Assembly: GCF_040649515.1 (NCBI RefSeq)
Contig: NZ_JBEZFP010000070.1
Span: 1 to 45,950, forward strand
DNA length: 45,950 nucleotides
Direction: 5' to 3'
Origin: Yinghuangia elevatio
GTDB lineage: Bacteria; Actinomycetota; Actinomycetes; Streptomycetales; Streptomycetaceae
Shown: positions 34,816 through 45,900 of the stretch, piece after piece
Position numbering within the stretch: the first letter of the stretch is position 1
Layout of the letters: each line of letters starts with the position of its first letter
Program-made: the position numbers and the translations under genes
The notes under the pieces: model-generated
Seen by the model: the letters and a program-made list of their open reading frames with translations, nothing else
Told to the model about the DNA's origin: nothing
Database searches by the model: none

Positions 34816-35163
34816 ATGGGCCTCCGCATTGCCAACGTCAGTATCGACACCAACGATCTCGCGGCCTCCACCGCCTTCTGGACGGCCGTCACCGGGTACA
34901 AGGTGGATGCGCAGGACGATGCGTACACGTACCTCGTCGACCCCGAGGGGGCCGGCCCCGGCCTGTGCGTCAACGTCGTGCCCGAGAAGCGCGAGGGCAA
35001 GAACCGCCTGCACCTCGACCTGGTCACCGACGACCTGCACGCCGAGGCCGCCCGCGTCGAGGCGCTCGGCGCCAAGCGCCTTTCCCGGCACGGCGAAGGA
35101 ACGTCCGGGTGGGTCGTGTTCGGCGACAACGAGGGGAACCAGTTCTGCGTCTGCGCCACGTGA
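34816..35163 (+). CDS. VOC-superfamily (glyoxalase/bleomycin-resistance fold) protein
   Basis: A 115-residue single-domain protein with paired beta-alpha-beta-beta-beta units. The N-terminus ANVSIDTNDLAASTAFWTAV is the classic VOC opening, LHLDLVTDDL supplies the second-half His, and WVVFGDNEGNQFCVC is the metal-binding end with Glu. Members include dioxygenases, glyoxalases and antibiotic-binding proteins; the ligand is unknown. AGAGGGA precedes the ATG. It is 46 bases upstream of ogt on the same strand, so they may form an operon. Confidence 0.88.
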   Translation: MGLRIANVSIDTNDLAASTAFWTAVTGYKVDAQDDAYTYLVDPEGAGPGLCVNVVPEKREGKNRLHLDLVTDDLHAEAARVEALGAKRLSRHGEGTSGWVVFGDNEGNQFCVCAT

Positions 35164-35209
35164 GGACCAACTGCGGGCCACACGAGGGCGAGGAAGGCAG
35201 ACTGGGATC

Positions 35210-35806
35210 ATGACCAACCGCGGCTTCACGCTCTTCGACACCGCAATCGGCCGCTGCGGCATCGCCTGGGGCCCGCAGGGTGTGACCAGAGTGCAGTTGC
35301 CGGAGCGGGACGACGCCACTACGCGGGCGAGGCTGGCAGCCGCCGGACCTGCGGGGGAGGCGGGCGACGCGGGTGCGTGGGTGCCAGGAGCGGCGGCCGG
35401 GGTGCCCGAGGCGTCCGGCGGCGAGCCGCCGCCGGAAGTGCGCGACGCCATCGAGGCGATACGCGCTTTGCTCCGCGGCGAACCGCGCGACCTGCACGAC
35501 ATCGTGCTCGACCTCGACGGCGTACCGGAGTTCAACCGCCGGGTGTACGCGGTCGCCCGGGCGATCCCGCCCGGGCGGACCATGACGTACGGCGAAGTCG
35601 CCCGCAGCCTGGGCATGCCCGGTGCCGCCCGCGCGGTCGGGCACGCCCTCGGGCGCAACCCGTGCGCGATCGTGGTGCCGTGCCATCGGGTGCTCGCCGC
35701 CGGCGGTGCGTCCGGCGGGTTCTCGGCGCACGGCGGCGTCGACACCAAGTGGCGGATGCTGGCGATCGAGGGCGCTCCGGAGGCCCCGCCGCCCACCCTC
35801 TTCTGA
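35210..35806 (+). CDS. ogt: Methylated-DNA--protein-cysteine methyltransferase
   Basis: It repairs O6-alkylguanine by irreversible transfer of the alkyl group to a cysteine. The 198-residue protein has FNRRVYAVARAIPPGRTMTYGEVAR, in parts, in the winged-helix domain and the active-site motif VVPCHRVLAAGG with Cys158. The N-terminal domain contains an Ala/Gly-rich insertion (about residues 43-70) and no Ada-type zinc site. AGGAAGG upstream of the ATG is a good ribosome site. Placement after a VOC gene and near a CGNR regulator hints at a stress-response pair, which is inference. Confidence 0.94.
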   Translation: MTNRGFTLFDTAIGRCGIAWGPQGVTRVQLPERDDATTRARLAAAGPAGEAGDAGAWVPGAAAGVPEASGGEPPPEVRDAIEAIRALLRGEPRDLHDIVLDLDGVPEFNRRVYAVARAIPPGRTMTYGEVARSLGMPGAARAVGHALGRNPCAIVVPCHRVLAAGGASGGFSAHGGVDTKWRMLAIEGAPEAPPPTLF

Positions 35807-35808
35807 GC

Positions 35809-35870
35809 GCCCCTGGCGGTGGTCCGAGTGTCAGCGGTCCAGGCGGTTGAAGCGGCGTACCGCCAGGGGC
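35809..35870. terminator. Bidirectional hairpin between ogt and the ABC permease
   Basis: GCCCCTGGCGGT (35809-35820) and ACCGCCAGGGGC (35859-35870) are perfect 12-base inverted arms around 38 bases. The two genes converge with only 24 bases between stops, so the right arm lies inside the permease gene's end. Confidence 0.55.
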
Positions 35871-36724
35871 AGGAAGACGGCGGTGATCAACACCGGCCAG
35901 GCGATGGCCAGTTCCACCGCGTGCCGGGCCGCGAAGGACTCGCCGCCCCAGCCCGGGTTGCCGAACAGTTCGCGGGCCGCCGCCACCGTCGCCGACAGGG
36001 GGTTCCACTCGGCGACCGCGCCGAGCCAGTCCGGCATCGACGCGGGCGAGGCGTACGCGTTGGACAGGAACCCGATCGGCCACACCAGGACCTGGATGGC
36101 CACCAGTGATTCCGGCCCGCGGGCGACCAGACCCAGGTAGATGCCGACCCAGAGCAGGGCGAACCGCAGCAGGAGGAGCAGGGCGAACGCGGCCGCCGCG
36201 CGGACGAGCCCGTCGTGCCAGCTCCATCCGACCAGGCGCCCGCACACGACCATCACCGCCAGCGCCACGACCGAGTGGGCCATGTCTGCCACGCTGCGCC
36301 CCACGACGACCGCGGAGGCGGCGATCGGCATCGAACGGAACCGGTCGGTGACCCCGCGGGCGGCGTCGGTGGAGACCGCGGCGAACGTCGTCTCGATGCC
36401 GAACACCATCGACATCGCGAACATCCCCGGGAGCAGGAACTCCCGGTAGTTGCCGCCTCCCGGCACCTGCATCTGGCCGCCGAACAGGTAGCCGAACATC
36501 AGTACCAGCAGCACCGGGAACAGCAGCGCCAGGATCAGGGCCGCAGGCTGCCGGGCCCAGTGCCTGAACGTGCGCAGCGTCAGCGTCCACGAGTCCGCGG
36601 CGGCCCAACGCAGCCGGGACGCGGGGCTCTTGGGGAGGGCGGGGCTCGGGAGCAGGCCGGCGCCGTCGTCGCCGTTCGCTGCCGGTGCGCTCGCGCTCGT
36701 GCTTGTGTCCAAGTGGGTGGTCAT
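35831..36724 (-). CDS. ABC-2 type transporter permease (DrrB-like)
   Basis: A 297-residue membrane protein with six hydrophobic helices and the ABC-2 signature: QPAALILALLFPVLLVLMFG at the first helix, LPGMFAMSMVFGIETTFAAV, the ARGVTDRFRSMPI motif before the third helix, and ending VFLPLAVRRFNRLDR. It matches DrrB-type drug exporters that pair with a DrrA ATPase. Its ATG overlaps the ATPase stop as ATGA. It should be regulated with that gene by the divergent TetR. Confidence 0.92.
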   Translation of the reverse strand: MTTHLDTSTSASAPAANGDDGAGLLPSPALPKSPASRLRWAAADSWTLTLRTFRHWARQPAALILALLFPVLLVLMFGYLFGGQMQVPGGGNYREFLLPGMFAMSMVFGIETTFAAVSTDAARGVTDRFRSMPIAASAVVVGRSVADMAHSVVALAVMVVCGRLVGWSWHDGLVRAAAAFALLLLLRFALLWVGIYLGLVARGPESLVAIQVLVWPIGFLSNAYASPASMPDWLGAVAEWNPLSATVAAARELFGNPGWGGESFAARHAVELAIAWPVLITAVFLPLAVRRFNRLDR

Positions 36725-37772
36725 GCGCCCGCCTCCTTCTCGGTCTCCTGCGCCGGGGCGGCCGCGGTCGCCGCCTTCGCCTCGGGGGTACGGCCGGTCA
36801 GGTCCACGAAGACCTCGTCCAGCGTCGGCCGCCGCAGAGCGATGTCCTCCGCCTCGATCCCGGCGTCCCGCAACGCACCGACGACGGCCGTCAGGGCCGC
36901 CACCCGGTCGCGCACCGGTACGCCGACCCGCCGGGCCGCCGCGTCCACCTCCGCCGGCACCCCGCCCGCCACCTGTTCCAACAGGCGTGCCGCGGCGGCC
37001 ACATCGGCGTCCTCGGCGAGTACGACGTCGATGCGGCCCCGCCCAGCCGGGCCTTGAGGTCGTCAGGAGTGCCGCGCGCGACAACCCGTCCGCGATCGAC
37101 GACGGTGATGCCGTCGGCCAGCCGGTCGGCCTCCTCCAGGTACTGCGTGGTGAGCAGGACGGAGGTTCCGCCTGCGACCAACTCCCGGACCGAAGCCCAG
37201 ACTTCGGTCCGGGCACGCGGGTCGAGGCCGGTTGTCGGCTCGTCCAGGAACATGACCTCGGGTGCCAGGATCATGGCCGCCGCGAGGTCGAGCCGACGGC
37301 GCATTCCGCCCGAGTACGCGCCGACCGGCTTGCGGCCGGTGTCCGCGAGGCCGAAGCGGTCGAGCAGTTCGGCAGCCCGGGCACGGGCCGCGCGCGGCGC
37401 GAGGTGGTACAGGCGCGCGAACATCTCCAGGTTCTGCCGACCGTCGAGGATCTCGTCGACGGCGGCGTGCTGACCGAGCAGCCCGACGCGCAGGCGCACC
37501 TCGGACGGGTCGCGGGCCACGTCGAAGCCCGCGACCTCGGCACGCCCGCCGTCCGGGCGCAGCAGTGTCGCCAGGATGCGAACCGCGGTGGTCTTGCCCG
37601 CGCCGTTCGGGCCGAGCAGCCCGTGGACCGTGCCGCGCGGCACCTCCAGGTCGATGCCGTCGAGGGCGGGCGTGCCCCGATAGTCCTTGCGCAGCCCCAG
37701 GGTGCGGATCGCCGCCGTGTCGGCAGCCGCCTGCCGCGGCACTCCGGCCGGAGCCCTGGTCAAGGCAGTCAC
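36721..37772 (-). pseudogene. ABC exporter ATPase (DrrA-like), split by a frameshift
   Basis: The first frame (GTG at 37772, GGAGG eight bases before it) encodes an intact nucleotide-binding domain: Walker A GLLGPNGAGKTTAV, signature GAYSGGMRRRLDLA, Walker B VMFLDEPTTGLD, then DDLKARLGG. At about 37034-37046 the frame changes: the expected ARIDVVLAEDADVAAAARLLEQ is readable only after adding one base in the run GCGGCCCCGCCC. The second frame then encodes the usual C-terminal domain to ALRRPTLDEVFVDLTG and stops at 36721, overlapping the permease ATG as ATGA. Read literally, the first frame runs on to 36891 with an unrelated tail. This may be a true mutation or a one-base error in a G/C run; the preserved overlap favours a recent event or an error. 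Confidence 0.88.
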
Positions 37773-37790
37773 GAGGGTGGCCTCCTAAAC

Positions 37791-37863
37791 TGTGTACACC
37801 GTACGGACCTACTCCGTACACCGTACGGTACGGCGTACGGAGTACCAACCGTACGCCGTACGG
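37791..37863. promoter_or_regulatory. TetR operator cluster between ABC exporter and TetR genes
   Basis: A 35-bp near-perfect palindrome fills 37810-37844: left arm TACTCCGTACACCGTAC, one central base, right arm GTACGGCGTACGGAGTA, with one mismatched pair. Additional half or whole sites are CCGTACGG at 37799-37806 and the odd-centred CCGTACGCCGTACGG at 37849-37863. The cluster fills most of the 111-base divergent gap, so it should overlap both promoters. Confidence 0.88.
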
Positions 37864-37883
37864 ACTTGAGTGAGGACGGTCAC

Positions 37884-38639
37884 ATGGCTGAGAAGACCGG
37901 CAGGTCGGACCCCACGCGCACGCTCGCGCTGCTGTGGCGCGCGAAGGAGCCCCCGGCGCGCGGCCCGAAGCCCGGCCTCAGCGTCGACCGCATCGTGGCG
38001 GCGGCAATCGCGCTGGCCGACGAGGCCGGTGTCGCGGCGCTGTCGATGCGCAAGGTCGCCGAGCGGCTCGGTGTCGGGACGATGTCGCTCTACACCTATG
38101 TGCCGGGCAAGGACGAGCTGCTCAACTTGATGGTCGACACCGTGCTGGCCGAAGCCGACCGACCCGAGGCCTTCAGCGGCACGTGGCGCGAGGCACTCGA
38201 ACTGCACGCGCGCGCCGACCGCGCGGTGGCGCTTCGGCACCCGTGGCTGGTGTCATTGTCGACGCCCGGACTGATGCTCCTCGGGCCGGCCGAGACCGCG
38301 CGCTCGGAGTTCGCGATGCGGGCGGTGTCCGGGATCGGCCTGACCCAGCGCGAGATGGTCGACATCGTCAATCTGGTCGACGGATACGTACGCGGCGTCG
38401 CGCAGATCACCGCCGACATCGGTGCCGCCGACCGCGAGTCGGACGTCGACTACGAGGAATGGTGGGACAAGGCCACGCCCATGCTGGAGCGGTTCATCCA
38501 GCAGAGCCGCTATCCCACGCTGTACGCCGCCTGGTACTCGGGCGCCTTCGAGACCTCGCCGAGCGAAGGATTCGAGTTCGGACTCCAGCGGCTGCTGGAC
38601 GGCGTCGAACGCTTTGTCGACGAGCGCGCCCGCGGCTGA
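37884..38639 (+). CDS. TetR-family repressor (TetR_C domain class)
   Basis: A 251-residue regulator. The DNA-binding part (about residues 34-80) is SVDRIVAAAIALADEAGVAA followed by MRKVAERLGVGTMSLYTYVPGKDEL. The long C-terminal ligand domain with ARADRAVALRHPWLVSL is of the TetR/tetracycline-repressor C type that often governs DrrAB exporters. Length and fold look intact. It is flanked on both sides by matching long palindromes, one shared with the divergent ABC genes and one in front of the SNF2-SWIM operon, so it probably controls all three units. TGAGGACGG before the ATG is the ribosome site. Confidence 0.92.
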   Translation: MAEKTGRSDPTRTLALLWRAKEPPARGPKPGLSVDRIVAAAIALADEAGVAALSMRKVAERLGVGTMSLYTYVPGKDELLNLMVDTVLAEADRPEAFSGTWREALELHARADRAVALRHPWLVSLSTPGLMLLGPAETARSEFAMRAVSGIGLTQREMVDIVNLVDGYVRGVAQITADIGAADRESDVDYEEWWDKATPMLERFIQQSRYPTLYAAWYSGAFETSPSEGFEFGLQRLLDGVERFVDERARG

Positions 38640-38789
38640 AACGGGGTCGGCGCGGGGCCGACGCGCGCCCGAGGCATGGGCCGACGTGGGCCCGAGAACG
38701 GGCCGGGTGAGGATGAACGTGTCCCGGATCGGAGCCCGGCCGGTTCCGATCCTGACCCGGGAACAAACCGCGGGGGCGTCCCGTTGGAT

Positions 38790-38820
38790 CTCCGTACATC
38801 GTACCGTACGCTGTACGGAG
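38790..38820. promoter_or_regulatory. Second copy of the TetR palindrome, before the SNF2 gene
   Basis: The left arm CTCCGTACATCGTAC, one central base and the right arm GTACGCTGTACGGAG form a 31-bp palindrome with one mismatched pair. Over the 29-base core (38791-38819) it matches 25 bases of 37813-37841. It ends 25 bases before the SNF2 ATG and just upstream of its ribosome site. Confidence 0.85.
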
Positions 38821-38845
38821 TCCCTGATCCGGAGGAACCCAGCGC

Positions 38846-41856
<3,011 letters not shown>

Positions 41857-41860
<4 letters not shown>

Positions 41861-43146
41861 ACGAATCCGCTCGTGGTTTCCCCGCGTTCCCGGCCGGCCG
41901 CCGCGGCGGCCGGGGCTTCGCCCGCTCGTGGTGGGGCAAGGCCTGGATCCAGGCGCTCGAAGACGCGGCACTGGACTCCGAGGCGCTGCGCAACGGCCGC
42001 AAGTACGCCTGTACCGGTCGCGTCGGCAGCATCACGGTCAGCCCGGGCCACCTCTTCGCGCCCGTGCACGGCGAGGGCGAGGTCCACCGTACGACCCTCA
42101 CCCTGCAACCGCTGACCGCCCGCCAGTGGGACCGCTTCCTCGACCAAGTGGCGGCCCGCGCGGGCCACATCGCGGCCCTGCTGCGCAGGGACATGCCGCA
42201 CGACCTGGTGGCCGCGGCGGAGGACGTGGGCGTGCCGCTGCTGCCCGGCATGGGCGACCTGGACCCGTCGTGCGACTGCGAGGACTGGGGGCACCCCTGC
42301 CGCCACGCCGCGGCACTCGCCTACCAGGCGGCATGGCTGGTCGACGAGGACCCGTTCCTGCTCCTGCTGATGCGTGGTCTGGGCGAGCAGGACTTCCTGG
42401 CGGCCCTGCAACTGCGCGGTGCCGAGGGCGCCCGTGAGGGCGGGGGCGCGGGCGAACCGATACGGGCGGCGGTCGCCGCGGGGGACGCCTACGCGGCCCA
42501 ACCCGGCCCGCTGCCCGCGGACCCCGAACTCCCGGACGCGCCGGGGGAGATGCCGACCGTTGCGGACGGGCCCGAGCTGGAGTTCGCGGCGCTGCGGCTG
42601 CTGGCCCGCGACGCCGCCGAGCGGGCGTTCGAACTGCTGTGCGCGGCGCTGGTCCCGGCGGGCGGGCAGGGCATGACCGGGGAGGCGGCATCCGGTGACG
42701 AAGCCTCCGGTGACCCGGCACCGCTGCTGGACCTCGCGGACCTCGGCGAACGGGCGGACGCCGTACGGCTGGCGGCCCGCCACGACGACCCCGACGCACA
42801 CCGCCGCCTGCGCGCCGCACACGACCGCCCCGCCGATTTCGAGCGCGGGGTGGCCGCCTGGCGGTACGGAGGCCCCCGCGGCTTCGAGGTGTTCGACAGT
42901 CCGTGGCGCCCGAACCGCACCGAACTCGCGTGCGCCAATACCGAGTTCCAGGAGCTGTGGGCTGACGACCCGGAGGCGGGCCGGGCGTTCGCCGTGTCGC
43001 GCAACCGATGGACGGACGCGGGCGGCGGCCGACAGCTCCGCTACGGGCGGGACGGCCGGTGGTACCCGTACGAGGAGCGCGGCGGCGTGTGGTGGCCCTC
43101 CGGCCGCCCGGACCGCGACGCCGCCTCGGCCCTCGACCACCTCTGA
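41857..43146 (+). CDS. SWIM zinc-finger protein
   Basis: A 429-residue protein. After FARSWWGKAWIQALED at the N-terminus, the SWIM zinc motif CxC-x6-CxH is complete with Cys139, Cys141, Cys148 and His150 (CDCEDWGHPCRH). SWIM domains bind DNA or proteins and are known to be linked with SNF2 ATPases in bacteria. The C-terminal half is helical with acidic, low-complexity parts. GAGGAG six bases before the GTG and the four-base overlap with the helicase stop show translational coupling, so the two proteins probably act together. Confidence 0.93.
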
Positions 43147-43267
43147 CCCGTCCGGTGGCCGGGACATGCGACCTGCACGGCGGCCGACTCCGGTGACCAG
43201 GCTCCTGCCGCCCATCCGGCGGCCGCACCAGCGTCCGGTCCCCTGGCCGGCCCGGTGCTCGTCGCGA

Positions 43268-43303
43268 CCCGCGGATCAGCTCCCGCCCGGGCTGATCCGC
43301 GGG
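43268..43303. terminator. Bidirectional hairpin between SWIM and MFS genes
   Basis: A perfect 13-bp stem (43268-43280 with 43291-43303, core GCGGATCAGC/GCTGATCCGC) and a 10-base loop. It covers the stop region of the convergent MFS gene and lies 122 bases after the SWIM stop. Confidence 0.65.
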
Positions 43304-44544
43304 GTCCGACCGGCCGCGGCGGCCCGTCGCGCCGGAGCCGGGAAGGCATGCCGGACGGCGAGCAGTACGACCGTCAGCGCACCCAGGACGAGCGGGAGCG
43401 CGGTCCACGGCAGCGCCCCCGCCCCGGCGTTGTCGAGCACGACGCCACCGGCCAGGGAGCCCGCCGCGATCCCCGCGTTGTAGACGGTGGCCTGCAACGC
43501 GGTCGCCACGTCCGCGTCGGCCGGGCCGGACACGTCCACCAGCGCCGTCTGGATCAGCGTCGGGGCGCCGCCGAACGCCGCCCCCCACAGGGCCACCGCC
43601 ACGATCAGCACGACACCGTTCCGCCCGGCCGCGCCGAGTGCCAGCAGCGCCGTGGCGGTGACCGCGAGGGCACCCAGCAGGCTCGCGCGCAGATGCCGGT
43701 CGGCCAGCGTCCCGGCCGCCCAGATGCCCGCGACCGTGGCGACGCCGAAGACCGCGAGCACGAGACCGGTCCGGCCGAAGCCCGAGCGCTCGGTGAGCGG
43801 CGCGAGGTACGTGTAGACCGCCTGGTGCCCGAGGAGCAGGAACAGCGTCACCGCGAGCACCGGCGCGATGCCGGGCTTGGCGGCGATGCGGCGCAGCGGT
43901 GCGCGGCCGGCCGCCGGTTCGCCGGGGAAGTCCGGCACCTTCCAGCGCACCCACGCCGCGACCGCGAGACCGAGGACCGCGACGGTTCCGAACGCGGCGC
44001 GCCAGCCGACCGCCGCGGCCAGGGCGGTCCCGGCGGGGATGCCGGCGGCGAGCGCGACGGTGATCCCCGCGAGCACGATCGCGATCGCGCTGCCGCGGCG
44101 CTCGGGCGGGACCATGCGGGAGGCGTACCCCGCGAGCATCGCCCACAGCGTGCCGCCCATCGCGCCCGCGAGCAGCCGGGCTCCGAACGTCAGCGAATAG
44201 GAGGACGAGAGCGCGGTCACCGCGTTGCACACCGCGAAGCCGAGCAGCGCGCCGATCAGGATCGGCCGCCGGGGCAGCCCGCGCAGGGCGGCGGTCAGCG
44301 GGATCGCGGCCAGGAACGAGGCGGCGGCGTAGCCCGTGACCAGGAATCCGACGCGGCTCTCCGGGACGCCCAGCCCGTCGCCCATGCGCGGCAGCAGGCC
44401 CGCCGGGAGGAGCTCCGTCATCACGGCCGTGAAGGCGGCGGTGAACAGTGCGAGCAGCCCGGCCAGGGGCAGTCGCGTGCCGGACGGTCCGTCCGGGGCC
44501 GGGGCATACCGGTTGACGTGCTCGTTTGCTGATGCGGTCGGCAT
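43276..44544 (-). CDS. MFS exporter, DHA1-like
   Basis: A 422-residue 12-helix transporter of the drug:H+ antiporter or AraJ/PbuE-like group. Motifs are TELLPAGLLPRMGDGLGV after helix 1, GYAAASFLAAIPLTAALRGL with motif A-like RGLPRRPIL, and GARLLAGAMGGTLWAML. The N- and C-termini are cytoplasmic and basic. Its ATG sits 15 bases from a MerR-type palindrome, and the divergent MerR gene is the probable activator. Substrate is unknown. Confidence 0.9.
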   Translation of the reverse strand: MPTASANEHVNRYAPAPDGPSGTRLPLAGLLALFTAAFTAVMTELLPAGLLPRMGDGLGVPESRVGFLVTGYAAASFLAAIPLTAALRGLPRRPILIGALLGFAVCNAVTALSSSYSLTFGARLLAGAMGGTLWAMLAGYASRMVPPERRGSAIAIVLAGITVALAAGIPAGTALAAAVGWRAAFGTVAVLGLAVAAWVRWKVPDFPGEPAAGRAPLRRIAAKPGIAPVLAVTLFLLLGHQAVYTYLAPLTERSGFGRTGLVLAVFGVATVAGIWAAGTLADRHLRASLLGALAVTATALLALGAAGRNGVVLIVAVALWGAAFGGAPTLIQTALVDVSGPADADVATALQATVYNAGIAAGSLAGGVVLDNAGAGALPWTALPLVLGALTVVLLAVRHAFPAPARRAAAAGRTPRISPGGS

Positions 44545-44559
44545 ATGGCCATGCTGAAA

Positions 44560-44579
44560 CCTTCACATCAGTGAGAAGG
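44560..44579 (-). promoter_or_regulatory. MerR-type operator in the MFS promoter
   Basis: On the minus strand CCTTCTCACTGATGTGAAGG is a 20-bp palindrome with one mismatched pair, placed between a -35-like TTGCCT and a weak -10-like CAGCAT about 19-20 bases apart. That long spacer with a central palindrome is the hallmark of MerR-activated promoters. Transcription would start close to the MFS ATG. Confidence 0.75.
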
Positions 44580-44706
44580 CAAGCGCGGGCGTGCGGCAGA
44601 TCGACGCCGAAGGGACCCGTGCGGATCCGGCGCCAAAGTCCAGGCGCACAACGCCCGAGCACACAAGCCCGAGCACACAAGCACAAGCCCGACGAGGAGG
44701 TGCCGG

Positions 44707-45090
44707 ATGCGGATCGGCGAGTTGTCGCGGCGGACCGGGGTCCCCACCCGCATGCTGCGCTACTACGAGGAACAGGACCTCCTGCACCCCGACCGGGCGG
44801 ACAACGGCTACCGCAGCTATCCGGAAGCTGCCGTGTACCGCGTCCAGCAGATCCGCGGACTGCTCGACTCCGGCCTGACCACCGAGATCATCCGGAACAT
44901 CCTGCCGTTCCTCGACCGGCCCGACCAGCTCCACCCGCACCCCGACTGCCTGACCGCCGAGACGACGGCGCTGCTGCGCGGCGAGGCCGAACGCATCCAG
45001 GCGCGCATCGACTGCCTCGGGCGCAATCTGCGCGCGATCCGCGAGTACCTTGCCGCCGTCGCTCCCGATCATGCAGGCGAACAGGCCTGA
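44707..45090 (+). CDS. MerR-family transcriptional regulator
   Basis: A 127-residue regulator. The winged helix is MRIGELSRRTGVPTRMLRYY with EEQDLLHPDRADNGYRSYPE, followed by the coiled-coil dimerisation helix (about residues 78-112) and a very short C-terminus without a clear metal-binding Cys set. The effector is thus unlikely to be a simple thiophilic metal. GAGGAGG before the ATG is a strong ribosome site. It diverges from the MFS gene with the MerR-type operator in between. Confidence 0.93.
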   Translation: MRIGELSRRTGVPTRMLRYYEEQDLLHPDRADNGYRSYPEAAVYRVQQIRGLLDSGLTTEIIRNILPFLDRPDQLHPHPDCLTAETTALLRGEAERIQARIDCLGRNLRAIREYLAAVAPDHAGEQA

Positions 45091-45166
45091 CAACCAACGG
45101 AGTTCTTCCGGACCGGAACTGGTGATTCTGGCCGGGAAAACCGTCGCCTTCCGGCCACGGCGACCG

Positions 45167-45172
45167 TACCGT
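45167..45172 (+). promoter_or_regulatory. -10 box of a leaderless MOSC transcript
   Basis: TACCGT at 45167-45172 lies seven bases before the ATG at 45180, with no ribosome site between. Confidence 0.5.
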
Positions 45173-45179
45173 CGCTCCC

Positions 45180-45839
45180 ATGAATCTGCTTTCCGTCAAC
45201 ATCGGCAAGCCCCGCGACAATCCGTGGAAGACGGTCGGCACGACCGGGATCGACAAGCGCCCCGTCGCCGGCCCGGTGGCCGTCACCGAGCCCGGTCCGC
45301 GCGGCACCGGCGCGGTCGGGCTGGCCGGCGACCGGGTGTACGACGTGAAGCACCACGGCGGCAGCGCCCAGGCGGTCTACGCCTACGCCCGCGAGGACCT
45401 GGACCACTGGGAAACCGAACTCGGCAGGACGCTGCCGAACGGCGCTTTCGGCGAGAACCTCACGACCGCCGGCTACGACGTCAACGCCGCTCTGATGGGC
45501 GAGCGCTGGCGCGTCGGGGCGGACGTGGTCCTGGAAATCGCGACGGTGCGGATCCCGTGCCGTACCTTCCAGGGCTGGCTGGAACAGGAGGGCTGGGTCA
45601 AGCGGTTCATGCGGGCGGGACGCCCGGGTCCGTACTTCCGCGTGGTCGAACCCGGTGACGTGCAGGCCGGGGACACGGTCGAGGTGGTGCACCGTCCGGC
45701 CCACGGCGTGACGGTGGCCCACTTCTTCCGCGCCATGACGATCGAACCCGATCTGCTCCCGGGGCTGTTGGCGATCGACGACCTGCCGGAACCGGCGCTG
45801 GACTGGCTGCGCAAGCGAACGGCCTACCTGGCCGGCTGA
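45180..45839 (+). CDS. MOSC-domain protein (YiiM-like)
   Basis: A 219-residue cytosolic protein of the molybdenum-cofactor sulfurase C-terminal family. It has the YiiM layout: NLLSVNIGKP at the N-terminus, LAGDRVYDVKHHGGSAQAVY near residue 49-68, GAFGENLTTAGYD near residue 89, and the conserved Cys in VRIPCRTFQGWL, the residue expected to contact the cofactor or carry sulfur. YiiM in E. coli supports Moco-dependent 6-hydroxylaminopurine resistance; the same role here is inference. It is followed by short tandem repeats and the start of another frame. Confidence 0.92.
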   Translation: MNLLSVNIGKPRDNPWKTVGTTGIDKRPVAGPVAVTEPGPRGTGAVGLAGDRVYDVKHHGGSAQAVYAYAREDLDHWETELGRTLPNGAFGENLTTAGYDVNAALMGERWRVGADVVLEIATVRIPCRTFQGWLEQEGWVKRFMRAGRPGPYFRVVEPGDVQAGDTVEVVHRPAHGVTVAHFFRAMTIEPDLLPGLLAIDDLPEPALDWLRKRTAYLAG

Positions 45840-45840
45840 G

Positions 45841-45900
45841 TTCGAGGTCGCCGTGTCCGAGGTCGCCGTGTCCGAGGTCGCCGGGTCCGAGGTCGCCGTG
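45841..45900 (+). repeat. Four 15-bp tandem repeats (T[C/T]CGAGGTCGCCGTG)
   Basis: Units at 45841-45855, 45856-45870, 45871-45885 and 45886-45900 are nearly identical and a multiple of three long. In the plus frame that continues to the window end they encode SEVAV units. Confidence 0.85.
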
